Program-made: the position numbers and the translations under genes
NCBI RefSeq assembly: GCF_002940065.1
Contig: NZ_MDEJ01000017.1
Coordinates: 1-43,977 of the forward strand
Source: Xanthomonas populi
GTDB lineage: Bacteria > Pseudomonadota > Gammaproteobacteria > Xanthomonadales > Xanthomonadaceae
Direction of reading: 5' to 3'
Length of the DNA stretch: 43,977 nt
Shown here: positions 15,739-27,006 of the stretch, in pieces
Numbering within the stretch: position 1 is the stretch's first letter
Layout: every line of letters starts with the position of its first letter
Notes under the pieces: generated by a model
What the model was told of the DNA's origin: nothing
The model's input: only the letters and a program-made list of their open reading frames with translations
The model's database searches: none

Positions 15739-15781
15739 CACGGCCAAGCCGCCCGCAGGGTGGCGCACAGGCAGGTGCGCC

Positions 15782-17650
15782 ATGAAAGCCGGCCGCAACC
15801 GTGCGCGCAGCAACTTCAACCTGCGTGGCCGCCTAACGTTGGTCGGCATCGCGCTGGGCTTGTGCTCGGTGACGCTGATCGGCCGCGCGGCATTCGTGCA
15901 ACTGGTCAATCGCGATTTCTATCAGCGCCAGGGCGAGGCGCGGTATCTGCGTGAGCTGCCGATCGCCACTTCGCGCGGCATGATCACCGACCGCAATGGC
16001 GAGCCTCTGGCGGTGTCCACGCCGGTGGAATCGATCTGGGTCAATCCGCAGGAACTGCTGCGCAACTCGGACCGCATTGCCGAGCTGGCCAAGGCACTTG
16101 GCCAGCCGTTGGACGAGTTGAACGCCAGGCTGGCGCAGAAGGCCGGCAAGGAATTCATGTACCTGCAGCGCCGGATCAATCCGGACAAGGCGCATGCGAT
16201 CGTGGAGTTGAGGATTCCCGGTGTGTTCTCGCAGCGCGAGTTCCGTCGCTTCTACCCGCAAGGCGAGGCGATGGCCCATGTGCTGGGCTTCACCAACATC
16301 GACGATCGCGGCCAGGAAGGGCTGGAGCTGGCCTTCGACGAATGGCTGCGCGGCAAGCCGGGTTCCAAGAAAGTGGTGCGCGATGCGCGCGGCGCGATTG
16401 TCGAGAGCGTGGATCTGGTGCGTCCTGCGCAGCCGGGCAAGGACCTGACGCTGAGCATCGATCGCCGCATCCAGTTCCTGGCTTACAAGGAACTGCGCAA
16501 CGCGCTGGTCGAAAACAACGCCGCCGGCGGTTCGATGGTGGTGATGGACGTGGCCACCGGCGAAGTGCTGGCCATGGTCAATCTGCCGACCTACAACCCC
16601 AATTCGGTCACCGGCATCAACCCATCGGCGCGCCGCAACCGCGCGGTCACCGATCTGGTCGAGCCGGGTTCGACGATGAAGCCGCTGACCGTGGCCACCG
16701 CGCTGACGGCCGGCGTGGTGACCAAGGACACCATCATCGATACCAACCCCGGCTACATGGCCGTGGGGCGCTTCACCATCCGCGATGTGCCGCGCAACAA
16801 CGGCGTGCTCAACGTCACCGGCGTGATCACGCGCAGCTCCAATATCGGTGCGGCCAAGATCGCGGCCAAGGTGCCGGATCAGGCCTTCTATCAGTCGATC
16901 CGCAACTTCGGTTATGGCACTGCGCCGCATAGCGGTTTCCCCGGTGAATCGGCCGGCGTGGTGCTGCAGCCGGCGCGCTGGAGCGGCCCGTCCAAGACCA
17001 CGATGTCGTACGGCTATGGCCTGTCGGTGACGCCGCTGCAGATTGCGCAGGCGTACGCCACGTTGGGCAATGGCGGCAAGCTGACTCCGCCGACCTTCGT
17101 GCGTGGCCAGCACAACGACACCCGCCAGGTGGTCACGCCCGAGGTGGCGCGCCAGGTCATCGACATGATGGAAACCGTGGTCACCCAGGGCGGCGCCAAG
17201 GGCGCAGCCATCCTGGGCTATCACGTCGCCGGCAAGACCGGTACCGCACGTAAGAACGGCGCCAACGGTTACGAGCGCGGGCATTACAACGCGCTGTTTG
17301 CGGGCCTGGTGCCGGCCACGCGCCCGCGCTTTGCCACCGTCATCGTGATCAACGATCCGCAGGGCAAGGTGTATTACGGCGGTCTGGTATCGGCGCCGGT
17401 GTTCCACAAGGTGATGGAAGGCGCACTGCGTCTGATGGACGTGCCGCCGGACGATATCCAGTCTTGGCTGGCCGCACAGGCTGCAGGCAAGACCGGGCAG
17501 CCCCTCGTCAAGCCGCAGCCGGCCGAGCTGGATCCGGCGTTGATGCCGGATCCGGTGGATGAAGTGTCTGCCGGTATTCCCACCGCACTCGCGCCTGCCG
17601 CCATTCCAGCGCCAGCCCAGCCCGCACCGCTGCAGGAGAGCCGCCAGTGA
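15782..17650 (+). CDS. ftsI: Peptidoglycan D,D-transpeptidase FtsI (PBP3)
   Basis: FtsI cross-links septal peptidoglycan in the periplasm and is the target of aminopenicillins and cephalosporins. The 622-residue protein has an N-terminal membrane anchor ([24 protein letters not shown], about 18-41), a class B pedestal ([16 protein letters not shown]) and a transpeptidase domain with S297-x-x-K300 in [12 protein letters not shown]352-S353-N354 and K485-T486-G487-T488. After the catalytic domain comes a Pro/Ala-rich tail of about 50 residues. The stop overlaps the murE GTG start by 4 bp. E. coli FtsI has 588 residues. Confidence 0.96.
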   Translation: MKAGRNRARSNFNLRGRLTLVGIALGLCSVTLIGRAAFVQLVNRDFYQRQGEARYLRELPIATSRGMITDRNGEPLAVSTPVESIWVNPQELLRNSDRIAELAKALGQPLDELNARLAQKAGKEFMYLQRRINPDKAHAIVELRIPGVFSQREFRRFYPQGEAMAHVLGFTNIDDRGQEGLELAFDEWLRGKPGSKKVVRDARGAIVESVDLVRPAQPGKDLTLSIDRRIQFLAYKELRNALVENNAAGGSMVVMDVATGEVLAMVNLPTYNPNSVTGINPSARRNRAVTDLVEPGSTMKPLTVATALTAGVVTKDTIIDTNPGYMAVGRFTIRDVPRNNGVLNVTGVITRSSNIGAAKIAAKVPDQAFYQSIRNFGYGTAPHSGFPGESAGVVLQPARWSGPSKTTMSYGYGLSVTPLQIAQAYATLGNGGKLTPPTFVRGQHNDTRQVVTPEVARQVIDMMETVVTQGGAKGAAILGYHVAGKTGTARKNGANGYERGHYNALFAGLVPATRPRFATVIVINDPQGKVYYGGLVSAPVFHKVMEGALRLMDVPPDDIQSWLAAQAAGKTGQPLVKPQPAELDPALMPDPVDEVSAGIPTALAPAAIPAPAQPAPLQESRQ

Positions 17651-19134
17651 GCCGCTACATGCCGCTGTCGCAGCTGCTGCCGGATGTGCCGCTCGCGCAC
17701 GACAGGCAGGTCTCGGGCCTGGTGATGGACAGCCGTGCGGTGCGTGCGGGCGATGCGTTCGTGGCGATCGCCGGCTTCGGCGCGCATGGCTTGGGCTTTG
17801 TCGAACAGGCGCGTGGCAATGGCGCGGTGGCGGTGTTGTTCGAGCCGCCGGCGCCTGCCGATCTGCCGGCACCGGCCGATGCGATCGCCGTGCCAGGCTT
17901 GCGTGCGCGTCTGGGTGCGATGGCCGATCAGTTCCACGGCCAGCCCTCGCAAGCGCTGCGCATGGTCGGCGTCACCGGCACCAACGGCAAGACCTCCACC
18001 GTGCAATTGCTGGCGCAGGCGTTGACGTTGCTTGGCATGCCCACCGGCACGCTGGGTACTTTGGGGGTTGGCTTGTATGGCAGTGCCGTGCCGACTGGTT
18101 TCACCACACCTCTGGTACTGCAGACGCACGCGTTACTGGCGCAGTTGCGCGATGAAGGCGCGCAGGCCGCGGCGATGGAAGTGAGCTCGCATGCGCTCGA
18201 TCAGGGCCGCGTCGATGCAGTGCATTTCGACGTGGCGGTGTTCACCAATCTCACCCGCGACCATCTCGATTACCACGGCGACATGGCGCAATACGGCGCC
18301 GCCAAGGCCAAGTTGTTCACGCGTGCCGGTTTGAAGGCCGCCGTAGTGAATCTGGACGATGCCTTCGGCCGCACGCTGCTGGCCTCGCTCGCCCCCGCGC
18401 TGCGCGCGATCGGTGTGAGTTCGCGCGCGCAGGCCAATGCCACGGTGCGTGCGCAGGCGCTGCAGCTGGATCACAACGGCATCAATTTCGCGCTGCACAT
18501 CGACGGCAGCGTGCACCCGGTGCACTCGCCGCTGCTGGGCCGCTTCAACGTGGACAACCTGCTGGCGGTAGCCGGCGCGTTGCATGCGTTGAATATCGCG
18601 CCGGCACAGATCGCCGAGGTGCTGGGCCAGTTGCAGCCGATCCACGGCCGCATGAATCGCCTGGGTGGCGAACACGGCGCACCGCTGGTGGTGGTCGATT
18701 ACGCACACACGCCCGACGCGCTGGAACAGGCATTGGCCAGCTTGCGCTCGCATGCGCAGGACCGGTTGATCTGCGTGTTCGGCTGCGGTGGCGAGCGCGA
18801 TACCGGCAAGCGCCCGCAGATGGCGGCGATCGCCGAGGTCAATGCCGATGTGGCGATCGTCACCGACGACAACCCGCGTGGCGAAGAGGGCGATGCGATC
18901 GTTGCCGACATCCTGCGCGGCTTTGCACGCCCGGATGCGGCGATCGTGCAGCGCGATCGCGCTGCTGCGATCCATCAGGCCATTGGCATGGCCGGTGCCT
19001 CCGACATCGTGCTGATCGCCGGCAAGGGCCACGAGCCCTATCAGGAAATCGCCGGCGTGCGGCATGCCTTCGACGACGCCACTGTGGCGGCGCAGGCCTT
19101 GTTGCCGCGCACCGTGCCGGGAGTGCGCGCATGA
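17647..19134 (+). CDS. murE: UDP-MurNAc-tripeptide synthetase (meso-DAP adding)
   Basis: MurE adds the third residue to UDP-MurNAc-L-Ala-D-Glu in the cytoplasm, using ATP. The 495-residue protein shows the Mur ligase P-loop G111-T-N-G-K-T116, the carbamylated-lysine region with [16 protein letters not shown], and [13 protein letters not shown]. The DNPR motif (408-411) is the signature for meso-diaminopimelate, so the peptide stem is the usual Gram-negative type. The GTG start overlaps the ftsI stop and its stop overlaps the murF ATG, both by 4 bp, indicating translational coupling. Confidence 0.96.
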   Translation: MSRYMPLSQLLPDVPLAHDRQVSGLVMDSRAVRAGDAFVAIAGFGAHGLGFVEQARGNGAVAVLFEPPAPADLPAPADAIAVPGLRARLGAMADQFHGQPSQALRMVGVTGTNGKTSTVQLLAQALTLLGMPTGTLGTLGVGLYGSAVPTGFTTPLVLQTHALLAQLRDEGAQAAAMEVSSHALDQGRVDAVHFDVAVFTNLTRDHLDYHGDMAQYGAAKAKLFTRAGLKAAVVNLDDAFGRTLLASLAPALRAIGVSSRAQANATVRAQALQLDHNGINFALHIDGSVHPVHSPLLGRFNVDNLLAVAGALHALNIAPAQIAEVLGQLQPIHGRMNRLGGEHGAPLVVVDYAHTPDALEQALASLRSHAQDRLICVFGCGGERDTGKRPQMAAIAEVNADVAIVTDDNPRGEEGDAIVADILRGFARPDAAIVQRDRAAAIHQAIGMAGASDIVLIAGKGHEPYQEIAGVRHAFDDATVAAQALLPRTVPGVRA

Positions 19135-20690
19135 AGCTCACGCCGTTGTCGTTGATCGCCCACTGGGCCGGCGGCGAGCTGCACGGCGACGATGCCATGA
19201 TCGATGCGGTCGGCAACGACACCCGCACGCTCGCCAACGGCAGCCTGTATGTGGCGCTGCGCGGCGAGCGCTTCGATGGACATGACTTTGCCGCAGACGC
19301 GGTGGCGCACGGTGCCAGCGGTGTGCTGGTCGATCGGCTGCTGCCGGCGCTAAGCGTGCCGCAGGTGCTGGTGGAAAATACCGAGCTGGCTCTGGCACGC
19401 ATCGCTGCGGGCATGCAGCGCGACCGCGCCACGCGCGTGATTGCATTGACCGGCTCCAACGGCAAGACCAGCGTCAAGGCCTTGCTGTTGTCGATCCTTG
19501 AAGAAGCCGGGCGTGTCGATGGCACCACCGTGTACGCCAATCCGGGTAACCGCAACAACGAAATCGGACTGCCGCTGGCGGTGATCGCTGCGCCGGACGA
19601 AGCCGATGTTGCGATTTACGAAATGGGCGCCGGCAAGCCGGGCGATATCGCCTATCTCACCGACATCGCGCAGCCGCAGGTGGCCCTGGTCAACAACATC
19701 GCACCCGCCCATCTGGAACGTCTGGGCAGCCTGCTCGGCGTCGCCCGCACCAAGGGCGCCATCTACACCGCATTGCCCGCCGATGGCGTGGCGGTGATCA
19801 ATGCCGACGATGCCTTCGGTGCCTGGTTCGAGCAGCAATTGCATGCGCAGCCGGTGCAAGGCCGCCGCGTACTGCGCTACGGCCTGCAGGCCAGTGCCGA
19901 CATCACTGCGCATGGGCTGCGGCTGCAGGCCGGCGGTGCGCAATTCACGCTGGTGACGCCGCAAGGTGACGCGCAGATTGCGCTGCCATTGCCGGGCCGC
20001 CACAACGTACTCAACGCGCTGGCCGCGGCCGGGTTGGCGTTGGGCGCGGGAATCGCATTGCCGGTCATCGCCGCCGGTCTGGCGCAGGCGCGCCCGGTGG
20101 CCGGTCGTCAGATCGCATATACGCTGCCGAGCGGTGCGGTGCTGATCGACGACAGCTATAACGCCAATCCCGGTTCGCTGGATGCCGCCATCGACACCCT
20201 GGCCACCGCGCCGGGCGCCGGTTGGCTGGTGCTCGGCGACATGCGCGAACTCGGCCCGGAAGGCAAGGCGCTGCATGCCGCCGCCGGACGTCGCGCACGC
20301 GCGGCCAAGGTGCAGCGTCTGTACGCGTTGGGCGAGCTCAGTGCCGCCGCCGCGCAGGCGTTCGGCGATGGCGGCCGCGTGTTCGCCACGCATGCGGAGT
20401 TGATCGATGCCTTGCACGCGGATCTGGTTGAAGCCGGGACCGGGGAGCGGGGACCGGGGACCAGGGAAAAGCAACAGCAACAGCAGCAATACGCATCAGG
20501 AAATACGCAGGAACATGCAGTGATTCACGATCAGCAATCGCAGTCCACGGTCGCCCTCCCGGGTCCCCGGTCTCCGGTCCCAAAACCCGGCGTCACCACG
20601 ATCCTGGTGAAAGGCTCGCGTGGCAGTGCCATGGACCGCATCGTCGCCGCGCTGCTCGCACCGGTGGAGGACGCCTCCCATGCTGCTTGA
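19131..20690 (+). CDS. murF: UDP-MurNAc-tripeptide:D-Ala-D-Ala ligase, with insertion
   Basis: MurF adds D-Ala-D-Ala to UDP-MurNAc-tripeptide. The P-loop G108-S-N-G-K-T113, [40 protein letters not shown] and [16 protein letters not shown] are intact. It has 519 residues against 452 in E. coli. Much of the excess is a 53-codon in-frame insertion (20433-20591) between DLVE and [17 protein letters not shown], rich in Gly/Pro/Arg at its ends and Gln in the middle. It lies in the C-terminal domain on the side away from the active-site motifs, so the enzyme may tolerate it. The end overlaps mraY by 11 bp. Confidence 0.94.
   Translation: MKLTPLSLIAHWAGGELHGDDAMIDAVGNDTRTLANGSLYVALRGERFDGHDFAADAVAHGASGVLVDRLLPALSVPQVLVENTELALARIAAGMQRDRATRVIALTGSNGKTSVKALLLSILEEAGRVDGTTVYANPGNRNNEIGLPLAVIAAPDEADVAIYEMGAGKPGDIAYLTDIAQPQVALVNNIAPAHLERLGSLLGVARTKGAIYTALPADGVAVINADDAFGAWFEQQLHAQPVQGRRVLRYGLQASADITAHGLRLQAGGAQFTLVTPQGDAQIALPLPGRHNVLNALAAAGLALGAGIALPVIAAGLAQARPVAGRQIAYTLPSGAVLIDDSYNANPGSLDAAIDTLATAPGAGWLVLGDMRELGPEGKALHAAAGRRARAAKVQRLYALGELSAAAAQAFGDGGRVFATHAELIDALHADLVEAGTGERGPGTREKQQQQQQYASGNTQEHAVIHDQQSQSTVALPGPRSPVPKPGVTTILVKGSRGSAMDRIVAALLAPVEDASHAA
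20433..20591. repeat. Heptamer-bounded element inserted in murF
   Basis: Both arms are 34 bp. The left starts GCC GGGACCG GGGAGCG and continues with two more heptamers and GGG (20433-20466); the right arm (20558-20591) reversed starts GCC GGGTTTT GGGACCG. They match at 27 of 34 positions. The 91-bp core has a CAACAG-rich start. The total of 159 bp equals 53 codons and has no stop in the murF frame. The left flank is TGAA, as in the murG copy. Confidence 0.85.
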
Positions 20691-21765
20691 GTTGGCGCGT
20701 TGGCTGCAGCAACTGGAGAGCCTGTTCGGGCTGTTCAACTATCTGACCTTCCGCGGCATTCTGGCTGCGCTGACCGCGTTGTTCCTGTCGTTGTGGATGG
20801 GCCCGGCGGTGATTCGCAAGCTGGGCCAGTTCAAGGGTGGCCAGCCGATCCGTCAGGACGGCCCGCAGACGCATTTTTCCAAGGCCGGTACGCCCACCAT
20901 GGGCGGCTCGCTGATCCTGCTGACGGTGACCTTGTCGGTGCTGTTGTGGGGTGATCTGCGCAACCGGTATGTGTGGCTGGTGCTGGCGGTGATGCTCTGC
21001 TTCGGTGCGATCGGCTGGTACGACGACTGGATCAAGATCGTGCGCCGCGACCCCAACGGGTTGAAGTCGCGTTGGAAGTATCTGCTGCAGTCGATCCTCG
21101 GCTTGGCTGCCGGCCTGTTCCTGTACTACACCGCCGATGTGCCGGCCGCGATCACCTTCTACATTCCGATGTTCAAGGCGGTGGCGTTGCCGTTGGCCGG
21201 CATGAGCTTTGTGGTCATTGCCTACTTCTGGATCGTCGGCTTCTCAAACGCGGTGAATCTGACCGACGGCCTGGATGGTCTGGCGATCATGCCGACCGTG
21301 CTGGTGGCCTGCGCACTCGGTGTATTCGCGTATGCGTCGGGCAACGTGGTGTTTGCCGAATACCTGAAAATCCCGCTGATTCCCGGGGCCGGCGAGCTGA
21401 TCATCATCTGCTCGGCGATTGCCGGGGCAGGGCTGGGCTTTCTGTGGTTCAACACCTATCCGGCCATGGTGTTCATGGGCGATATCGGCGCGCTGTCGCT
21501 GGGCGCGGTGCTCGGCACCATCGCGGTGATCGTGCGCCAGGAATTGGTGCTGGTGATCATGGGCGGCGTGTTCGTGATCGAAACGCTGTCGGTCATCATC
21601 CAGGTCGCCAGCTTCAAGCTGACCGGCAAGCGGGTGTTCCGCATGGCGCCGATCCATCACCACTTCGAACTCAAGGGCTGGCCGGAGCCACGCGTGATCG
21701 TGCGCTTCTGGATCATCTCGGTTGTGCTGGTGCTGATTGGCCTTGCCACGTTGAAGGTGCGCTGA
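20680..21765 (+). CDS. mraY: Phospho-MurNAc-pentapeptide transferase
   Basis: MraY transfers phospho-MurNAc-pentapeptide to undecaprenyl phosphate, forming lipid I in the inner membrane. The 361-residue polytopic protein carries family markers: [13 protein letters not shown], the acidic YDDWIKI, the [10 protein letters not shown] loop with [19 protein letters not shown] with the catalytic Asp, and the PIHHHFE motif. I use ATG 20680 ([12 protein letters not shown]), which gives the family length (E. coli 360) and overlaps the murF end by 11 bp. Its TGA overlaps the ftsW ATG by one base (TGATG). Confidence 0.96.
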   Translation: MLLELARWLQQLESLFGLFNYLTFRGILAALTALFLSLWMGPAVIRKLGQFKGGQPIRQDGPQTHFSKAGTPTMGGSLILLTVTLSVLLWGDLRNRYVWLVLAVMLCFGAIGWYDDWIKIVRRDPNGLKSRWKYLLQSILGLAAGLFLYYTADVPAAITFYIPMFKAVALPLAGMSFVVIAYFWIVGFSNAVNLTDGLDGLAIMPTVLVACALGVFAYASGNVVFAEYLKIPLIPGAGELIIICSAIAGAGLGFLWFNTYPAMVFMGDIGALSLGAVLGTIAVIVRQELVLVIMGGVFVIETLSVIIQVASFKLTGKRVFRMAPIHHHFELKGWPEPRVIVRFWIISVVLVLIGLATLKVR

Positions 21766-23135
21766 TGAACGATAACGCGCGCCAGGCCACCCGACTCGAC
21801 GCCATCGGCGGCCGCTACGACCCGTGGCTGCTCGGCGCCGCCGCGACCCTGGCATCGCTGGGCGTGGTGATGGTGGCGTCCAGCTCGATCGAACTGTCCG
21901 ACAACCCGTTCTACTACCTCACCCGTCATCTGCTGTTCCTGAGCATTGGCGTTGGCCTGGCGTTCTGGGCGATGCGCACAGAGCTCAAGACCATCGAGCA
22001 GTACAACCAGCTGTTGTTGCTGGCCTGCTTCGGCCTGCTGATGGTGGTGTTCGTGCCGGGCCTGGGCAGCAGCGTCAACGGCGCCAAACGCTGGATCAAT
22101 CTGGGCGTGTCGAAATTCCAGACTGTGGAAGCGGTCAAGGTGCTTTACATCGTATGGTTGTCCAGCTACCTGGTGCGCTTCCGCGATGAAGTCAACGCGA
22201 CCTGGCCGGCGATGCTCAAGCCGCTGGGTGTGGCGATCGCGCTAGTCGGCCTGTTGCTGCTGCAGCCGGACTTCGGCTCGTCCACGCTGCTGCTGGCGAT
22301 CACCGCTGGCATGCTGGTGCTGGGCGGGGTGAACCTGCCGCGGATGTCGATGCCGATCGTGTTCGGCCTGCCGGTGTTCGCCTTCATCGCGATCCTGGAG
22401 CCGTACCGCCTGCGTCGCATCACCTCGTTTCTGGATCCGTGGGCCGATCAGCTCGGCTCCGGGTATCAGTTGTCGAATGCCTTGATGGCGGTCGGTCGTG
22501 GCCAGTGGACCGGCGTGGGACTGGGCGCTTCGGTGCAGAAGCTCAACTATCTGCCCGAAGCGCATACCGACTTCATCTTTTCGGTGATTGCCGAAGAACT
22601 CGGGTTTATCGGCGTGTGCGGGGTGATCTCGCTGTACGCCTTGCTGGTCGGCCGCGCGTTCTGGTTGGGAATGCGCTGTGTGGAAATGAAACGTCATTTC
22701 TCCGGCTATATCGCCTTCGGCATCGGCTTGTGGATCAGCCTGCAGAGCTTCGTCTCGGTGGGCGTGAATCTGGGCATCCTGCCGACCAAGGGCCTGACGT
22801 TGCCGCTGATTTCTTCCGGTGGCTCGTCGGTGCTGATGACTTGCGTGGCGACGGGTCTGCTGCTGCGCGTGTCGTATGAAATGGATCGTGCCGAGCGCCT
22901 GCGCAGCAAGTTGTCGCCGCAGGGTGCGGGCGCGCCGTCTGTTGAGCCGGCCGAGCCGGTCGTCGAGTCGGTGCCGCCGGCGTATGCGCCAGCGCGCAAA
23001 CCTCAGCGCGACACCGTGGCTGCCGCAGCACCCGTACCGGTCACTGCAGCATCCGTAGCGCCATCATCGGCCATCTTGCGCGGCACCAGCCGCATGCAGC
23101 CGCGTGTGGAACCGACGTTCGGGAGGATTGCATGA
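21765..23135 (+). CDS. ftsW: Septal peptidoglycan glycosyltransferase FtsW
   Basis: FtsW is the SEDS-family glycan polymerase of the septum, acting with FtsI. The 456-residue protein has about ten membrane segments and the SEDS hallmarks [22 protein letters not shown], the loop [41 protein letters not shown] and [16 protein letters not shown] start at ATG 21765, one base into the mraY stop. About 75 residues after the last membrane segment form a Pro/Ala/Val-rich cytoplasmic tail, longer than in E. coli FtsW (414 residues). The stop overlaps the murG start as ATGA. Confidence 0.95.
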   Translation: MNDNARQATRLDAIGGRYDPWLLGAAATLASLGVVMVASSSIELSDNPFYYLTRHLLFLSIGVGLAFWAMRTELKTIEQYNQLLLLACFGLLMVVFVPGLGSSVNGAKRWINLGVSKFQTVEAVKVLYIVWLSSYLVRFRDEVNATWPAMLKPLGVAIALVGLLLLQPDFGSSTLLLAITAGMLVLGGVNLPRMSMPIVFGLPVFAFIAILEPYRLRRITSFLDPWADQLGSGYQLSNALMAVGRGQWTGVGLGASVQKLNYLPEAHTDFIFSVIAEELGFIGVCGVISLYALLVGRAFWLGMRCVEMKRHFSGYIAFGIGLWISLQSFVSVGVNLGILPTKGLTLPLISSGGSSVLMTCVATGLLLRVSYEMDRAERLRSKLSPQGAGAPSVEPAEPVVESVPPAYAPARKPQRDTVAAAAPVPVTAASVAPSSAILRGTSRMQPRVEPTFGRIA

Positions 23136-24469
23136 GCGTTTATGCGAATCCTTCGCAAGAGCCCGCACATCCATCTGCGGGGATTCAGCCTGTGATGATT
23201 CTGGCCGGCGGCACCGGTGGGCACATCTTCCCGGGCCTTGCCGTGGCCAAGGTGCTGCGCGCGCGTGGCGTGCCGGTGACCTGGCTCGGCGCTGATGGCG
23301 CGATGGAAACCCGCCTGGTTCCGCAGCACGACATCCAGATCGACACGCTGGCCATCACCGGCCTGCGCGGCAAAGGCTGGGTCAAGCTGCTCGGCGCGCC
23401 GGTGCGGGTGCTGCGCGCGGTGCGTGCCGCCGGCTTCGTGCTGCGCAAACGCCAGCCGCGTGCGGTGATCAGTTTCGGCGGCTTTGCGGCAGGCCCGGGT
23501 GGCCTGGCCGCACGTTTGCTCGGCGTGCCGTTGTTGGTGCACGAACAGAACCGCGCACCCGGCATGACCAATAAAGTGTTGTCGCGCTTTGCACGCCGCG
23601 TGCTGACCGGTTTTCCGGGCAGCTTCGCTTGCGAAGAGGCGGTGGGCAATCCAGTGCGCGCGGAAATCACCGCACTTCTCGCGCCGGCCGCACGTCTGGT
23701 CGGTCGTGGTGGCCCGGTACGCGTGCTGGTACTCGGCGGCAGCCAGGGCGCGCGCGCATTGAATCAGGCCGTGCCGACAGCGCTGGCGGCACTCGCTCGC
23801 CCGGATGTCGACGTGCGTCATCAGTGCGGCGAAAAGCTGCGCGCCGAAGCCGAAGCGGCGTACGCGCAAGCGGGTGTCAACGCCAGCGTCGAACCGTTTA
23901 TCGCCGACATGGCTGTGGCCTACGCCTGGGCCGATCTGGTGGTGTGCCGCGCCGGTGCATCCACGCTGGCCGAATTATGCGCCGCTGGCATCGGCAGTGT
24001 GCTGGTGCCCTTCGCCGCAGCGGTGGACGACCACCAGACCCGCAATGCCGAATACCTGGTTGGCGCCGACGCCGCCGTGCTGCTCAAGCAGGACGACACC
24101 TTGGCCGAGCGTCTGCAGACGGTGTTGCAGAGCTTGCTCGCCGACCCCGCACGCCGCCTGTCGATGGCACAAGCCGCCCGCACCCTGGCCAAACCGGATG
24201 CCGCCGAGCGCATCGCCGACATTGTTTTGCATGAAGCCGGGACCGGGGACCGGGGACCGGGGACCCGTGGTAAGCACGATCAACGGCATGGAAGTACCGG
24301 GACCCGCGATCCGCGACGCGGGGGGCGTGAAGAACAGAATCAACAGCAGAAAGGTATGCACGCAGACAATCATCATGGGCAGGCGCAACGCGCTGCCGAC
24401 GCTTCGCTCTTCACGGGTCCCCGGTCCCCGGTCCCCGGTCCCGCCACCTCCGCAGGAGGTGCCCCGTGA
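23132..24469 (+). CDS. murG: MurG N-acetylglucosaminyltransferase, extended C-terminus
   Basis: MurG adds GlcNAc from UDP-GlcNAc to lipid I, making lipid II at the inner membrane. The GT28 markers are [70 protein letters not shown] and [15 protein letters not shown]. The protein has 445 residues against 355 in E. coli. The normal domain ends near [11 protein letters not shown]; the remaining 78 residues are mostly the product of a 210-bp heptamer-bounded element (24236-24445), reading [12 protein letters not shown], a Gln/His/Arg-rich middle and [11 protein letters not shown]. The stop overlaps the murC GTG by 4 bp. Confidence 0.95.
   Translation: MSVYANPSQEPAHPSAGIQPVMILAGGTGGHIFPGLAVAKVLRARGVPVTWLGADGAMETRLVPQHDIQIDTLAITGLRGKGWVKLLGAPVRVLRAVRAAGFVLRKRQPRAVISFGGFAAGPGGLAARLLGVPLLVHEQNRAPGMTNKVLSRFARRVLTGFPGSFACEEAVGNPVRAEITALLAPAARLVGRGGPVRVLVLGGSQGARALNQAVPTALAALARPDVDVRHQCGEKLRAEAEAAYAQAGVNASVEPFIADMAVAYAWADLVVCRAGASTLAELCAAGIGSVLVPFAAAVDDHQTRNAEYLVGADAAVLLKQDDTLAERLQTVLQSLLADPARRLSMAQAARTLAKPDAAERIADIVLHEAGTGDRGPGTRGKHDQRHGSTGTRDPRRGGREEQNQQQKGMHADNHHGQAQRAADASLFTGPRSPVPGPATSAGGAP
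24236..24445. repeat. Heptamer-bounded element at the murG 3' end
   Basis: This is the clearest member of the family. The left arm (24236-24269) is GCC, three GGGACCG heptamers, GGGACCC and GTG; the right arm (24412-24445) is its inverse complement with 33 of 34 bases identical. The 142-bp core contains a degenerate internal heptamer run near 24296-24325. The total is 210 bp, 70 codons, open in the murG frame. The left flank is ATGAA. Confidence 0.9.
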
Positions 24470-25899
24470 TCCGCCGTCTGCAAGACAGTGGCGATCTGGT
24501 GCGTGCGTTTCCGCGCGTGCATTTCGTCGGTATCGGCGGCACCGGCATGAGCGGTATCGCGGAGGTGATGCTGACGTTGGGTTATGAAGTCTCCGGCTCG
24601 GATAACGCCGATAACGCAGCGACACGTCGCCTGGCCAAGCTGGGCGCGCGGGTGATGCGCGGGCATTCGGCGGCCAATGTGCTCGGCACCGATTGCGTGG
24701 TGGTGTCCAGCGCGATCCGCGAAGACAACCCCGAGCTGATGGAAGCGCGCAGCCAGCGTATTCCGATCATGCCGCGTGCGGCGATGCTGGCCGAGCTGAT
24801 GCGCTTCCGTCGCGGCATTGCAGTGGCCGGAACGCACGGCAAGACCACCACCACCAGTCTGGCGGCGGCCGTGCTGAGCGAAGGCGGGCTGGATCCGACC
24901 TTCGTCATCGGCGGGCAGTTGCTGGCCGCCGGTGCCAACGCCAAGCTCGGTGGTGGCCAATGGCTGGTCGCCGAAGCCGACGAGAGCGATGGCAGCTTCC
25001 TGCGTCTGAATCCGTTGATGGCGGTGATCACCAATATCGATTCGGATCACCTGGAAAACTACGGCAATGATTTCGCACGCATCCAGGCGGCATTTGCGGA
25101 ATTCCTGCAGCGCCTGCCGTTCTATGGGCTGGCGCTGCTGTGCATCGACGACCCGGAAGTGGCCGCGCTGGCCGGCAAGACGCCGCGTCACGTGATGAGT
25201 TACGGCATGAGCGAAAACGCCGACGTGCGTGCCGAAGACGTGGTGCAGGACGGCCCGCGCATGCGCTTCACGCTGCGTCTGCCCGAAGGCACCACCACAC
25301 CGGTGACGCTGGCCTTGCCGGGCCGTCACAACGTGCTCAACGCATTGGCCGCTGCCGCGATCGGCTGGCAGCTGGGCGTGGCGGCGGAAACGATTGCGCG
25401 GGCGCTGGAAAACTTCGCAGGCATCGGCCGTCGCTTCAACGATCTGGGCGAAGTCACCACCAGCACCGGAGCGCGGGTACGTGTGGTCGACGATTACGGC
25501 CACCACCCGCGCGAGCTCGAAGCGGTGTTTGCCGCCGCCCGCGGTGGCTGGCCGGACAAGCGTCTGGTCGTCGCCTTCCAGCCGCATCGCTACAGCCGTA
25601 CCCGCGATCAGTTCGACGCCTTCGCCGCAGTGCTGAGCACGGTCGATGCGCTGGTGTTGAGCGAAGTCTATCCGGCCGGCGAAGTGCCGATTCCGGGCGC
25701 CGATTCGCGCGCGTTGGCGCGTGCCATCCGTGCGCGCGGCCGCAGCGAGCCGGTGGTCGTGGGCCAGATTTCGGGCCTGGCCGAAGTGTTGCCGGACGTG
25801 CTGCAAGACGGCGATCTGTTGCTGATGATGGGTGCTGGCGATATCGGTTATGTCGCGCAACACATCATCAACAACGGCTTTGTTGGAGGGCAGGCATGA
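24466..25899 (+). CDS. murC: UDP-N-acetylmuramate--L-alanine ligase
   Basis: MurC adds L-Ala to UDP-MurNAc, the first step of the stem peptide. The 477-residue protein begins with the Rossmann motif [17 protein letters not shown], then has the ATP P-loop G122-T-H-G-K-T127, [36 protein letters not shown], and [15 protein letters not shown] with [15 protein letters not shown] in the C-terminal domain. The GTG start has an AGGAGGT Shine-Dalgarno just upstream, immediately after the heptamer-bounded element, and overlaps the murG stop as GTGA. Its own stop overlaps the ddl ATG. Confidence 0.96.
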   Translation: MIRRLQDSGDLVRAFPRVHFVGIGGTGMSGIAEVMLTLGYEVSGSDNADNAATRRLAKLGARVMRGHSAANVLGTDCVVVSSAIREDNPELMEARSQRIPIMPRAAMLAELMRFRRGIAVAGTHGKTTTTSLAAAVLSEGGLDPTFVIGGQLLAAGANAKLGGGQWLVAEADESDGSFLRLNPLMAVITNIDSDHLENYGNDFARIQAAFAEFLQRLPFYGLALLCIDDPEVAALAGKTPRHVMSYGMSENADVRAEDVVQDGPRMRFTLRLPEGTTTPVTLALPGRHNVLNALAAAAIGWQLGVAAETIARALENFAGIGRRFNDLGEVTTSTGARVRVVDDYGHHPRELEAVFAAARGGWPDKRLVVAFQPHRYSRTRDQFDAFAAVLSTVDALVLSEVYPAGEVPIPGADSRALARAIRARGRSEPVVVGQISGLAEVLPDVLQDGDLLLMMGAGDIGYVAQHIINNGFVGGQA

Positions 25900-26882
25900 G
25901 CGTGTACTCTGCCGGGACCCGGGACCCGGGACCCGGCCCCGCACCGTCCCGCACCAGCGACCCCGCCACTTTCGGGCGCGTCGCCGTGCTGCTCGGCGGC
26001 ACTTCATCCGAGCGCCAAGTGTCGTTGAATTCCGGCAGCAATGTGCTGGAAGCACTGCGCGCGCGCGGTGTCGACGCACAGCCGGTCGACGGCATTCCGG
26101 CATTGACGCAGGCGCTGGTCGACCAGCGTTTCGACCGCGTCTTCAACGTGCTGCACGGCCATAACGGCGGCGGCGAAGACGGCATTGTGCAAGGCCTGAT
26201 GGAAGCCTTTAAAGTGCCGTACACCGGCTCGAACGTGCTGGGCTCGGCGCTGAGCATGGACAAGATCCGCACCAAGCAGGTGTGGCTGTCGCTTGGCCTG
26301 TCCACGCCGCGCTATGCGCCCCTGGCTGCCGGCACCAGCATCGCTGAAATGCATGCGGCTGCACAACAGCTCGGCTTGCCGGTCATCGTCAAGCCGGCCA
26401 ACGAAGGCTCCAGCGTCGGCATCAGCCGCGTGTTCGACCAGGCCCAGCTCGAGGAAGCCGTGGTGCTGGCGGCGCGCTACGACGGCGCGTTGCTGATGGA
26501 GCAACTGATCGAAGGCGACGAACTCACAGTGGCCGTACTCGGCGAGGTCGCGCTGCCGTCGATCCGCATCGTGCCAAAGGGCCAGTGGTACGACTACAAC
26601 GCCAAGTACGTGGCCGACGACACCCAGTACCTGTGCCCGGGCCTGGAAGGCGATGCCGAAACGCAGATCCGCCAGCTCGCACTGGATGCTTTCCGCGCCG
26701 CCGGTGCGCGTGGCTGGGGGCGGGTGGACGTGATGCGCGACCGCAGCAGCGGCCAGCTGTATCTGTTGGAAGTGAACACCGCCCCCGGCATGACCAGTCA
26801 TTCGCTGGTGCCCAAGGCCGCGCGCCAACTCGGCATCGATTTCGAAGAACTGGTCTGGCGCGTGCTGGAGCAGACGCTATGA
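25896..26882 (+). CDS. ddl: D-alanine--D-alanine ligase
   Basis: Ddl joins two D-Ala residues for MurF, using ATP. The 328-residue ATP-grasp protein has [70 protein letters not shown] and [21 protein letters not shown]. The ATG 25896 overlaps the murC stop as ATGA. Residues 6-19 ([14 protein letters not shown]) precede the conserved domain and are encoded by a solo array of three heptamers (25911-25937), so the N-terminus is longer than in relatives. The TGA stop (26880-26882) coincides with the conserved TGAAGCC edge of the next element. Confidence 0.95.
   Translation: MSVYSAGTRDPGPGPAPSRTSDPATFGRVAVLLGGTSSERQVSLNSGSNVLEALRARGVDAQPVDGIPALTQALVDQRFDRVFNVLHGHNGGGEDGIVQGLMEAFKVPYTGSNVLGSALSMDKIRTKQVWLSLGLSTPRYAPLAAGTSIAEMHAAAQQLGLPVIVKPANEGSSVGISRVFDQAQLEEAVVLAARYDGALLMEQLIEGDELTVAVLGEVALPSIRIVPKGQWYDYNAKYVADDTQYLCPGLEGDAETQIRQLALDAFRAAGARGWGRVDVMRDRSSGQLYLLEVNTAPGMTSHSLVPKAARQLGIDFEELVWRVLEQTL
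25911..25937. repeat. Solo heptamer array in the ddl 5' end
   Basis: GCC is followed by three exact GGGACCC heptamers and GGC. There is no partner arm nearby, so this is either half of an element or a remnant. It encodes [10 protein letters not shown] in the same frame as the left arms in murF and murG. Confidence 0.75.
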
Positions 26883-26983
26883 AGCCGGGATTGGGGAATC
26901 GGAATTCGGGATTAGTGAACAGCGACGCCATGGGCGCCGTTGCTGTTGCTGCTTCCGTTGCGAACCCCCAATCCCGAATCACT
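26883..26983. repeat. AT-variant heptamer element between ddl and ftsQ
   Basis: The left arm starts AAGCC GGGATTG GGGAATC and continues with two degenerate heptamers; the right arm (26961-26980) contains CCAATCCCGAATC, whose complement GATTCGGGATTGG matches the inner left arm. The core has a GCTGTTGCTGCT run. It fills most of the 124-bp ddl-ftsQ gap. Confidence 0.65.
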
Positions 26984-27006
26984 CATCGCGCGCGCGGAGC
27001 GCGCCG

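Noticed and set aside
15833-17872. 679-codon minus-strand open frame
   Set aside because: It is antisense to ftsI, rich in His/Arg/Ala as expected from a GC-rich shadow frame, with no domain.
20973-21764. N-terminal extension of the ftsW frame through mraY
   Set aside because: The ftsW frame is open far upstream but overlaps mraY out of frame; homology starts at ATG 21765.
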